In this document: positions 33,019-41,146 of the stretch, piece after piece | Numbering within the stretch: position 1 is the first letter of the stretch | Layout of the letters: the number at the start of each line of letters is the position of its first letter | Origin: Acidobacteriota bacterium | GTDB lineage: Bacteria; Acidobacteriota; Terriglobia; Bryobacterales; Bryobacteraceae | Assembly: GCA_018268935.1 (NCBI GenBank) | Contig: JAFDVS010000026.1 | Span: forward strand, 62,001-126,000 | Length of the DNA stretch: 64,000 nucleotides | Direction: 5' to 3' | Position numbers and translations under genes: made by a program | Notes under the pieces: generated by a model | Told to the model about the DNA's origin: nothing | Seen by the model: only the letters and a program-made list of their open reading frames with translations | The model's database searches: none

Positions 33019-35553
33019 CTACCGGCGAACCAGCCCTTCCAACTTTTCAAATGCCTCCTCCAGCCGCTGCGGCTTGTCGAGCACGCCGGCGAACAAATCG
33101 CCCACCCTGGCGAACCGCTCCAGCACGTTGCGGATGTGGAACTGCTGCGGCGTCAGCCCCGGACGCACTTCGCGCCACTCGAGCGGCGTCGCCACCGGAG
33201 CGCCAGGATATGCCCGCAGCACATAAGGCGCCGAAATGGTCTTCCCGCTCGAAAGCTGTGCGTAGTCGAAATACACCCGGTTCTTCTCCCTCTTCGATAC
33301 CGCCCGCTGTGTCGTGAACAGCGCCGGCCGCTCCATCGCCACCAGATGATAGAGCACCTGCGCGAAGCCCCGCACCTGCTCATACGTGTAAATGGGTTCC
33401 AGCGGCACGTAGATGTGCATTCCGTCACCACCTGTGGTCTTGGGATAACCCGTGAGCCCCACCGCGTCCAGCTTTTGCCGCACCAACTGTGCCGCCTCGA
33501 CAATCTTGTCGTAGTCGCACTCCTGTGGGTCCAGATCGATGAGCATGAAGTCGGGATTTTCCAACGACTCAATGCGGCTCATCCACGGGTTCTGATCGAT
33601 GCAGCCGAGGTTCGCCAAAAACAGCAAGGCAGCCCGGTCGTCGGCCACTACGAAGCGGATCGGAGCATCGTTGTGCGCCGAGTACACCGGCTCAATCCGC
33701 AGCCATTCGGGAAAGTGTTCCGCAGCCTCCTTCTGAAAGAACGACTCCCCGTGGATGCCGTCGGGATAGCGCCGCAGCGACAATGCCCTGCCCCTGAGAT
33801 AAGGAAGAATCAGATCCGCTACCTGGTGGTAGTAGTTGATCACGTCCCGCTTCACATACCCATGCTCGGGGTAGTAGACCTTGTTCAGATTGGTGAACGT
33901 CAGCCGCCGCCCCTCGATATCGAGGATCACTTTCTCGCGGTCATCGCTGAGCAGTGCTGGCGGGATCGCGAACTTTGCTTCCGCCTCAAGCGCCTGCAGT
34001 TCCGCCACGCACTCGCGCGGCGAAACATCATCGCGCAACCCCAGATAGACCGGAGCCCGCAGCCGCCTCTCACTTGTCCACGACGAGTACTTCACTTCGC
34101 ACACCAGTTCCGGCTTTGTCCACACAGGCGGATGCAGCATCTCCGGCCGCGAAACAAACGGTATGGTCTCAGTCACCAGCGGCTTCAGCAGCGCATACAC
34201 CATCTCCAACGACTCGCGATCAAACCCCGAGCCGACATTACCTACATAGACGAGTTGATCACCTTCATATAGGCTGAGGATCAGCGAACTGAAGTAGTCC
34301 CGATCACCGGTGGTGTAGCCGCAGATGACGAACTCCTGCTGCTCAGTGACCTTGATCTTGATCCAGTTCCCGCTGCGCCGGGACTCGTACACGGAGCCCA
34401 TTCGCTTCGCAACGATCCCTTCCAGACCGCTCTGCCGCGCCAGGGAGAACAGCTCCTTGCCTTGATCGACAAAGTGATCGGAGAGCTTGATCCGTTCGTT
34501 CGGATTGAGCACAGTTGCCAGCAGCCGCTTGCGGTCTTCCAGTGCCACATTCCGCAGATCGTACCCATCGAGATAGAGCAGATCGAATACATACAGAGTC
34601 ACTGGTAACTTGCGCGAGTATGCTGCTGCGCTCGAAGGATCGGAGACGTGCATCCGGTGCTGCAGGGCACCGAAGCTGGGTAATCCGCGTTCGTCCAACG
34701 CCACGATCTCGCCATCAAGAATGGCCGTATCGGCATCCACCGCATCCGCGAGCACGGCCAGCTCCGGATAGCGCCGCTCCATCGCATTGCCGTTGCGCGA
34801 TATCATTCGCAGACTGCCGCGCTCCATAAAACACAACGCCCGCACACCATCCCACTTCACTTCAAACATCCAGCCGGGATCCGATGGGGGTTGCGTCGCC
34901 GAGAACGCCATCATCGGTGTGAGCATCGCCGGCATCGGAGCTTCCACCGCCCCCGCGATCTTCTCCAACTGTGTAGGGTCACCGTCGAGCGAAGCCGCAA
35001 TCTCTTCCTGTGTCCGCCCCGTCTTGACGCTGCGCCCATAGAGGTCGATGTTCCATCCGTCCACCGTATGGTCGTCTCGCTTTTTGATCAGCAGCCAGTC
35101 CCTGCCTTTGTTCTGCTTGGTGCGCACCAGCACGAAGTCGCCACGGAGCTTCTTGCCTTGTAGCCGGAACTTGAAATCGCCGCGCTCCATCTGCGCTTCG
35201 GCGTTGGGCTCGCCGATCACTTCGTAGGAACCGTGATCCCACAGCATCATGCTGCCCGCGCCATAGTTGCCGGCTGGGATCACGCCTTCGAAAGTCCCGT
35301 ATTCCATGGGGTGATCTTCCACATGCACCGCTAGCCGCTTCTCGTTTGGATCGAGTGTCGGTCCTTCGGGCACAGCCCAGGACTTCAACACCCCTGTGAT
35401 CTCGATGCGTAGATCGTAGTGCAGCCGGCGTGCGTTGTGGCGCTGGATGCAGAACTCCCCGCCCCAGGTGCCGGGTTGCACTTCGGGCTTATCGCCGGCA
35501 GGTTCCGGGGTCTTGTCAAAGCTGCGCTTTTTCGCGTATTCCTCGAGCGCCAT
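33019..35553 (-). CDS. ligD: LigD, multifunctional ATP-dependent DNA ligase (NHEJ)
   Basis: The 844-aa protein has the order phosphoesterase - ligase - polymerase. The N-terminal phosphoesterase (~25-175) has FCIQRHNARRLHYDLRIE and HVEDHPMEYGTFEG. The central ligase has the nucleotidyl lysine motif EVKWDGVRALCF (~240) and later motifs LDGEIVALDERG and EGIVAKRMGS. The C-terminal primase-polymerase (~550-840) has LDLDPQE-like catalytic aspartates (FMLIDLDPQECDYD). LigD repairs double-strand breaks with Ku. No ku gene lies next to it or elsewhere in this window. Only 23 bp separate its start from the divergent sulfatase. Confidence 0.95.
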   Translation of the reverse strand: MALEEYAKKRSFDKTPEPAGDKPEVQPGTWGGEFCIQRHNARRLHYDLRIEITGVLKSWAVPEGPTLDPNEKRLAVHVEDHPMEYGTFEGVIPAGNYGAGSMMLWDHGSYEVIGEPNAEAQMERGDFKFRLQGKKLRGDFVLVRTKQNKGRDWLLIKKRDDHTVDGWNIDLYGRSVKTGRTQEEIAASLDGDPTQLEKIAGAVEAPMPAMLTPMMAFSATQPPSDPGWMFEVKWDGVRALCFMERGSLRMISRNGNAMERRYPELAVLADAVDADTAILDGEIVALDERGLPSFGALQHRMHVSDPSSAAAYSRKLPVTLYVFDLLYLDGYDLRNVALEDRKRLLATVLNPNERIKLSDHFVDQGKELFSLARQSGLEGIVAKRMGSVYESRRSGNWIKIKVTEQQEFVICGYTTGDRDYFSSLILSLYEGDQLVYVGNVGSGFDRESLEMVYALLKPLVTETIPFVSRPEMLHPPVWTKPELVCEVKYSSWTSERRLRAPVYLGLRDDVSPRECVAELQALEAEAKFAIPPALLSDDREKVILDIEGRRLTFTNLNKVYYPEHGYVKRDVINYYHQVADLILPYLRGRALSLRRYPDGIHGESFFQKEAAEHFPEWLRIEPVYSAHNDAPIRFVVADDRAALLFLANLGCIDQNPWMSRIESLENPDFMLIDLDPQECDYDKIVEAAQLVRQKLDAVGLTGYPKTTGGDGMHIYVPLEPIYTYEQVRGFAQVLYHLVAMERPALFTTQRAVSKREKNRVYFDYAQLSSGKTISAPYVLRAYPGAPVATPLEWREVRPGLTPQQFHIRNVLERFARVGDLFAGVLDKPQRLEEAFEKLEGLVRR

Positions 35554-35576
35554 CTCTGCGGATATGATAACGGGTT

Positions 35577-37118
35577 ATGCTCCGCCGACAGTTTCTCCAG
35601 ACCGCGGCCGCGGCTGCGGTGCCCGCCGCTGCTCAACCCGCGAAGAAGCCGAACATCATCGTGATTATGGCCGATGACATGGGCTACTCCGACATCGGCT
35701 GCTTTGGCGGAGAGATCGCCACACCCAATCTCGACAGGCTCGCCAAAGGAGGCGTCCGTTTCACGCAGTTCTACAACACGGCCCGCTGTTGCCCCACACG
35801 CGCCGCATTGCTGACTGGCTTGTACCAGCATCAGGCCGGTATCGGCCACATGGTGAACGATCGCAAGTATCCGGCCTATCGCGGCTACCTCAACGAGCAA
35901 TGCGTCACGTTGGGCGAAGCGATTCGCGGCGCCAACTACACTCCTCTGATGGTGGGCAAATGGCACGTTGGCGAAGAGCGTCCGCACTGGCCCACGGACC
36001 GCGGCTTCGAGCGCTACTTCGGATTGATCAGCGGAGCCTCGAATTATTGGAAGCTTGATCGCAATCGGAAGATGGCCATCGACGACAAGCCTTATGTCCC
36101 CGATTCGCCGCGCTTCTACATGACCGACGCGTTCACTGAGAATGCTGTCCGCCTGGTGGACGAGTACGGCCGCAAGCCGAATCCTTACTTGCTCTATCTC
36201 GCCTATACCGCACCGCATTGGCCTCTGCACGCATGGCCGGAAGACATTGCCAAGTATCGCGGCAAGTACATGAAGGGCTGGGATCGCCTGCGCGAGGAGC
36301 GGCATGAGCGCATGAAGGCGATGGGCATCGTCGACAAGAAGTGGCCCATGACGCCACGCGATGCAAAGGTGCCGGCGTGGGCCGATGTCAGCAACAAGGA
36401 CGAGTGGGATCTGCGCATGGCGGTCTACGCCGCGCAGGTGGATCGCCTCGATCAAGGCGTTGGCAAAGTGCTCGACAAAGTGAGGGAACTCGGACAGGAA
36501 GAAGATACGCTCATTATGTTCCTGGCCGACAACGGCGGCTGCGCCGAGGAGAACATCGGCGGTGAGCAGCCCGGCTTGCCCGGCCCGGTCGAATCGTTCA
36601 CTAGCTACCGGACACCATGGGCCAACGCGAGCAACACGCCCTTCCGCCTCTACAAACATTGGGTCCACGAAGGCGGCATCTCGTCTCCGTTCATCGCCCA
36701 CTGGCCACGTGGCATTTCGCAGCGCGGAGCCTTGATTCACAGGCCTTCGCACCTCATCGACATTATGGCCACCTGCATGGATGTCTCCGGTGGGCCGTAT
36801 CCGAGCACCTACAAGGGCCGGCCGGTTCTGCCCATGGAAGGCGAGAGTGTGATGAAGGCCGTGAAGGGACAGAAGCAGCGCTCAAAACCGATCTTCTGGG
36901 AACACGAAGGCAACCGCGCCGTGCGCGAGGGCGACTGGAAGCTTGTGTCACGTTACCCCGGCGATTGGGAGCTCTACAACATCGCGCAGGACCGCACGGA
37001 AATGAGCAATCTTGCAGCGAAAGACAGCGCGCGCGCTACTCGCATGAAAGGCATGTACGATCAGTGGGCATCACGATGCGGCGTGGTGGAATGGGGCCAG
37101 TTGCAGAAACGGAGTTAG
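35577..37118 (+). CDS. Arylsulfatase A family sulfatase
   Basis: The 513-aa protein has a signal peptide with Tat-like RRQFLQTAAAAAVPAAAQ. The type I sulfatase core is clear: metal-binding IIVIMADDMGYSDIGCFGG (~30-48), and the formylglycine motif CCPTRAALLTGLY, in which Cys-X-Pro-Thr-Arg is preserved. VGKWHVG (~135) and MFLADNGGCAEEN (~320) complete the active site. It should hydrolyse sulfate esters in the periplasm. The preceding gene is ligD; the stop overlaps the convergent membrane protein gene by 4 bp. No formylglycine-generating enzyme is nearby. Confidence 0.95.
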   Translation: MLRRQFLQTAAAAAVPAAAQPAKKPNIIVIMADDMGYSDIGCFGGEIATPNLDRLAKGGVRFTQFYNTARCCPTRAALLTGLYQHQAGIGHMVNDRKYPAYRGYLNEQCVTLGEAIRGANYTPLMVGKWHVGEERPHWPTDRGFERYFGLISGASNYWKLDRNRKMAIDDKPYVPDSPRFYMTDAFTENAVRLVDEYGRKPNPYLLYLAYTAPHWPLHAWPEDIAKYRGKYMKGWDRLREERHERMKAMGIVDKKWPMTPRDAKVPAWADVSNKDEWDLRMAVYAAQVDRLDQGVGKVLDKVRELGQEEDTLIMFLADNGGCAEENIGGEQPGLPGPVESFTSYRTPWANASNTPFRLYKHWVHEGGISSPFIAHWPRGISQRGALIHRPSHLIDIMATCMDVSGGPYPSTYKGRPVLPMEGESVMKAVKGQKQRSKPIFWEHEGNRAVREGDWKLVSRYPGDWELYNIAQDRTEMSNLAAKDSARATRMKGMYDQWASRCGVVEWGQLQKRS

Positions 37119-37783
37119 AGGTTCTTCCAGCGAACAGTCCCGGGTCCGGCGTTGTTCGGATGGGTGCAGTGGATGGTGCTGTTGCACTGCGGGCATTCGA
37201 GAGTCGCGGAAAAGTAGGGGGGCGTTCGCTCGTCGTAGAACTGTTCTTCCTTGTACTCGAGCGGCTCGGGGAATCTCTGCAGTTGCGCTGAAGCAAAGAT
37301 GGTGCCCGGGATCGGCGTGTGGTTCCAGGCATGCCAAAGCCACATCTTGCAGCCCGACTGGCGGAGCTTACTTTCGATCGGGCGCAAGTGGGAACAGGTG
37401 ACCAACAGCGACGGGTTGGAGCGATAGACCAGGTCATCCATCGACAGGATCGCGCCGCTTTCCACTTCACTCAGGAACGGCGCAAGCGCTGGATTCTTTC
37501 GGATCTCGGCTTTCATCTGCTTCTTCATGTCCGCGGCAATCCGTTCGCGTTCCTGTTCCCGGTAACCGTGATTCTCGACTTGGGCCGCCCAGCGTTTCTC
37601 AGATTCGGTGCTGGGCCGCAACAACCCCGAGTCCTTCAGCACCCAGAGGACTGCCACGCCGACGGTAACAAGGACGACAATGGGGTAGCCGACAGCGTTC
37701 GTTAACCGCATCCGCACAATCGCCAGGTAGAACGAGGACGCGAAGGCCACAAATACCAAGGTGAGGAGGACCACCGTGCGCAC
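37115..37783 (-). CDS. Membrane-anchored hypothetical with C-terminal zinc-ribbon-like cysteines
   Basis: From a GTG at 37783 the product is about 222 aa. The ORF continues upstream to an ATG at 37888, but that part overlaps the divergent sulfatase. Two membrane helices follow the start (TVVLLTLVFVAFASSFYLAI and VGYPIVVLVTVGVAVLWVL, ~2-55). A long basic/acidic helix (EQERERIAADMKKQMKAEIR) leads to a globular end with CPQCNSTIHC (~200), a likely zinc site. I recognise no family. It lies between two convergent/divergent sulfatases, with a 4-bp tail overlap. Confidence 0.6.
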   Translation of the reverse strand: MRTVVLLTLVFVAFASSFYLAIVRMRLTNAVGYPIVVLVTVGVAVLWVLKDSGLLRPSTESEKRWAAQVENHGYREQERERIAADMKKQMKAEIRKNPALAPFLSEVESGAILSMDDLVYRSNPSLLVTCSHLRPIESKLRQSGCKMWLWHAWNHTPIPGTIFASAQLQRFPEPLEYKEEQFYDERTPPYFSATLECPQCNSTIHCTHPNNAGPGTVRWKNL

Positions 37784-37799
37784 TAGACTAGTGTAGTAG

Positions 37800-39227
37800 A
37801 TGATGAATGCTCCTCCTCTCACACGGCGGCAGTTCGGGCTACTGGTTTTCGCCCAGGTCACGCGCCGCAAACCGAACATCCTTTTCATCCTCGCCGATGA
37901 CTTCGGCTGGAATGCGCCGAGTTGCTATGGCAACAAGGACGTCGCCACTCCCAATTTGGACCGGCTCGCGGCTGAGGGCATGCGCTTCACCACTGCATAC
38001 GCCGAGCCGCAGTGCTCGCCGACTCGGGCTGCGCTACTGAGCGGTCAGTACGGTGGGCGCACCGGAGTGTACAAAGTCATCCATGAGAAAGAGCCGCCGA
38101 ACACCTACCTCAACATTCCGGAACCGAATCTGGCGATGCAGCCTTCGATGGCCACGCTCGCCACGGAACTGCGCCAGGCTGGATACACCACAGGCATCGC
38201 GGGCAAATGGCATATCGCCGATCAGTACGCCGCGGCGGACGTGCGCGAGTTGGATGGCGGCCGCTACTTCGAACGCTATGGTTTCGACTTCGCCAGCGCT
38301 GTCGGCGAGAAACATCACCCCACGGATAAGGCCGTAACCGCGCTCACTGATGAAATCCTTGGCTTCATAGACCGCGCCGGCAGCAAGCCGTGGTTCGCTT
38401 ACCTGGCGCACTTCACAACGCATACGCGGCTGGCAGCCCCGGCAGCACTGGTCGACAAACACGCAGCTCGCGGCTATAAACGCACTTCATCGCCAGTGGC
38501 TCGATTCAAGGAGCGCCCCACCGCCGAGTACCTGGCGATGCTCGAACATCTCGACAACGAGATCGGGCGGTTGCTGAAAAAGGTCGGCGACAATACGGTG
38601 GTCATCTTCACTGCCGACAACGGCGGATTGTCGCGCATGGCGAGCATGGCTCCGCTACGTGAAGGCAAGGGAGCACCGTATGAGGGCGGTACACGCGTGC
38701 CATTGATCGTCAGGTGGCCCGGCAAGATCAAGCCGGGAAGCACCTGTGCGACGCCGGTGCACACTATCGATCACTATCCGACACTTCTCGCCATCGCCGG
38801 GAAAAAGAGCAGCAAGCAGCTCGATGGCCTGAGCATGATGCCGCTGTTCGAGTCACGGCAGATCCGCCGCGATGCGTTGTTCTGGTACACCCCAAGCTAC
38901 ACATTGATGTATGGGCGCACTCCCTGCTCCTGGATGCGCTCAGGCGATTGGAAGCTGATTCATTGGTACGGCGATTACCTCGTTCCGGATGGATACACGC
39001 CAGACTACACACCCTACGGCAAGCTCGAGATCGGGCCGCGGTGGGAGCTTTACAACCTGAAAGACGACCCCGGAGAGCAGAGAGACCTTTCCAAGGAGCG
39101 GCCTGACAAACTGGCCCAGTTGAAGAAGCAGTTGGAAGCCTGGTGGAACGAGACAGGCGCCAAGCCGCCAACGAAGAACCCGGATTTCGACCATTCGAAA
39201 TGGCCGGAGCCAAGAGCGGCGCGCTAG
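37800..39227 (+). CDS. Second sulfatase (type I, formylglycine)
   Basis: The 475-aa protein begins with LTRRQFGLLVFAQVTRRKPN and a metal block ILFILADDFGWNAPSCYGN (~25-43). The sulfatase motif is CSPTRAALLSGQY, with Cys-Ser-Pro-Thr-Arg intact. Also visible are AGKWHIAD, IFTADNGGLSRM (~265) and GTRVPLIVRWPG. The RR suggests Tat export, but the hydrophobic stretch is short. It differs enough from the other sulfatase to have another substrate. Its stop (CTAG) is shared tail-to-tail with the isomerase-like gene. Sulfatase clustering suggests scavenging from sulfated polysaccharides. Confidence 0.93.
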   Translation: MMNAPPLTRRQFGLLVFAQVTRRKPNILFILADDFGWNAPSCYGNKDVATPNLDRLAAEGMRFTTAYAEPQCSPTRAALLSGQYGGRTGVYKVIHEKEPPNTYLNIPEPNLAMQPSMATLATELRQAGYTTGIAGKWHIADQYAAADVRELDGGRYFERYGFDFASAVGEKHHPTDKAVTALTDEILGFIDRAGSKPWFAYLAHFTTHTRLAAPAALVDKHAARGYKRTSSPVARFKERPTAEYLAMLEHLDNEIGRLLKKVGDNTVVIFTADNGGLSRMASMAPLREGKGAPYEGGTRVPLIVRWPGKIKPGSTCATPVHTIDHYPTLLAIAGKKSSKQLDGLSMMPLFESRQIRRDALFWYTPSYTLMYGRTPCSWMRSGDWKLIHWYGDYLVPDGYTPDYTPYGKLEIGPRWELYNLKDDPGEQRDLSKERPDKLAQLKKQLEAWWNETGAKPPTKNPDFDHSKWPEPRAAR

Positions 39228-40096
39228 CCGGCTACGATTCCTAGAAGCCGCTCCATGGCGGGAACCGAGTCCGCAACGCGGTCTCTCGTGTGTGTCTCCA
39301 GAGCAAAGTGGCCGCGATAGCCATCCGCTACCAGCGCTTTCACGAGCCCCGGCCAATCGGTGCCATCCCCATCGCCGAGCAGGCTCTTCCCTTTGAGTTG
39401 CACATTGGCAATACGGCTAACCGGCAGAAGCTTGTATCCATCGGGGAAGGCTCGTTCCTGATTGGAGGCGTTACCCGGGTCCCAGTTGAGGAGGGCGCTC
39501 GCCGGCAGTAGCTTCATCAATCCGGCGATCTCTGAGCAAGTGTTCATATTGCAGGAGGACTCGTTCTCCACCAGCAACTGCACTCCTTGCTTCGCTGCAT
39601 ACTCGGCCATGGGCAGGATCAAGTCTGCGATCTGGGTGAACAGCTTCCCCGGGTCGGCTACACGGCGGAAGGTGAAGCAGCGGATCTTCGACGCCTGGGC
39701 CCGCTGGGCGAAGTCAACCACGCGGCGCAACTCCTCCATTCGATTGGTGAAGCGCTCGGCCTCCTTTGGTCCGGGCTGACGCAGAGGAGTGGTTCCGGGA
39801 ATTGGACAGGCAAGTAGACCACTATCAATAAACGATATAAAAAGGCCGATATCAGCTAGCTCGCGCAGGGCTTCGGTTTGTTCGGCTTCTATCAGGTCCC
39901 AGTAGCCTCGCCTGGTACCGGGGACTTGCCGCAGTTCCACGATGGTAAGTCCGAAGCGCCTGGCGAAGGCAATGGCCTCCTGCGGCGATTTGGCGACCTC
40001 ATCCGTAATGAAGCTGACTCGGGAGCGGGGAACAAGGTCCGCCGCCAGGAGTGGGGCGAGGCCTGCATAAGAAAGGATGACACGTCGGGCGATCAT
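39224..40096 (-). CDS. Sugar phosphate isomerase/epimerase-like TIM-barrel protein
   Basis: The 290-aa protein fits the AP-endonuclease-2/xylose-isomerase-like TIM-barrel family. A short hydrophobic N-terminus (MIARRVILSYAGLAPLLAAD) may be a signal peptide. Blocks include VSFITDEVAKSPQEAIAFAR, KIRCFTFRRVADP, LLVENESSCNMNTCSEIAGL (metal-ligand Glu, ~178) and LLNWDPGNASNQE. The final part carries HFALETHTRD with another metal Glu. The substrate is unknown. Secreted epimerase-like proteins of this kind are frequent near sulfatases in Acidobacteriota/Planctomycetes. Its stop overlaps the sulfatase gene by 4 bp. Confidence 0.82.
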   Translation of the reverse strand: MIARRVILSYAGLAPLLAADLVPRSRVSFITDEVAKSPQEAIAFARRFGLTIVELRQVPGTRRGYWDLIEAEQTEALRELADIGLFISFIDSGLLACPIPGTTPLRQPGPKEAERFTNRMEELRRVVDFAQRAQASKIRCFTFRRVADPGKLFTQIADLILPMAEYAAKQGVQLLVENESSCNMNTCSEIAGLMKLLPASALLNWDPGNASNQERAFPDGYKLLPVSRIANVQLKGKSLLGDGDGTDWPGLVKALVADGYRGHFALETHTRDRVADSVPAMERLLGIVAG

Positions 40097-40240
40097 CTAA
40101 GTAGGTTCACTTATCTCTGGACGGAAGAATCTTAGCACGGCTAGGCAATCTCCCCGCTAAACTCTATCTTTGGTTCTACCGATTCATGGGTGACGCACTT
40201 CACAGAGTTTTTCTGCCTGTGGAGCAAGGACGGAACACAC

Positions 40241-41146
40241 ATGAAACGCTACTTGTGGATACTGGCACTGGCGACAGCCGGTGTAGCCCAACAAGCCGCG
40301 GTGGAACTCACCACTCCCACGCTCGGCTATATATTCGATGAGCAGGCCAGGACCCTGCGCGCTATCGAAGGCGTGCCAGGCTCAGCAGCCATCGGGAATC
40401 CGCTGCATCTGGGGGCGGGCCTGGACTTCATCGCCGTCGCACCCAACCGCAGCTACGCCTTTGGGTACGAGAACGGCGGGGATGCACTGGTCGTGGTAAG
40501 GCTCGACGGGAACGTTGGGGCACGGCGGAACAGCATACTGCCACGGGCTCGGGCGTGGTTTAGTGCCTCAGGAGAAGTCGCTGCCTTTGATCTGGGTGAG
40601 CGTGCCGAGGTTTGGGGAGGATTGCCCGATGCGCCAAGACGGATCGGTGAATTTTCCACGGGCGGACACGGAGCAGACAAACTTCTCGTGTCCGACGATG
40701 GCGGAATGGTTGCCATGCTCTCCGATGGGGAGCTGTACCGGCTGAACCCGGAGTCTGCCGTGCGCCTGGGTCAAGGTATTCGCGACGCCGCATTTCTGCG
40801 GGGTACGCGGGACCTATTTGCGCTTGAAGCAGGGCGCCTGGTTCGTTTTCTGAAAGCGGAATCCGAATCTGAGGAAACGGTGCTGACAGGATTTGAAGAG
40901 GCGGCTGCTTTCGCCATCTCGCGGGACCAGAAGCAGGTGGCGGTGGCGGGGGCGGAGATCATGGTCGCCGACCTTCGTACCGGACAGGCAGCACGCGTTG
41001 AAAGTGGTGAGATCCGCTTTGACGCTGTGGCTCGCGCCGAAGGCGATGCGGTGTTCCAACTCCACGCGGCCAACGGGGAAACTTGGCTGCTCGATGCCGA
41101 TAGCGCGCCGCGCTTGCAGTCGCTGGCGGCAAGGGGGAATCAATGA
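40241..41146 (+). CDS. Secreted beta-propeller-like protein
   Basis: From ATG 40241 the product is 301 aa with a clear signal peptide (MKRYLWILALATAGVAQQ). An earlier ATG at 40190 would put 17 residues in front. The remainder is a regular series of short beta segments (LDFIAVAPNRSYAFGYENG, LVSDDGGMVAMLSDGELYRL, FAISRDQKQVAVAGAEIMVA) with the rhythm of WD/YVTN-like propeller blades. The gene ends with ATGA shared with the NIDO/Ig-repeat gene, so they are translationally coupled. No enzyme motif is visible; a binding or scaffold role alongside its partner is inferred. Confidence 0.7.
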   Translation: MKRYLWILALATAGVAQQAAVELTTPTLGYIFDEQARTLRAIEGVPGSAAIGNPLHLGAGLDFIAVAPNRSYAFGYENGGDALVVVRLDGNVGARRNSILPRARAWFSASGEVAAFDLGERAEVWGGLPDAPRRIGEFSTGGHGADKLLVSDDGGMVAMLSDGELYRLNPESAVRLGQGIRDAAFLRGTRDLFALEAGRLVRFLKAESESEETVLTGFEEAAAFAISRDQKQVAVAGAEIMVADLRTGQAARVESGEIRFDAVARAEGDAVFQLHAANGETWLLDADSAPRLQSLAARGNQ

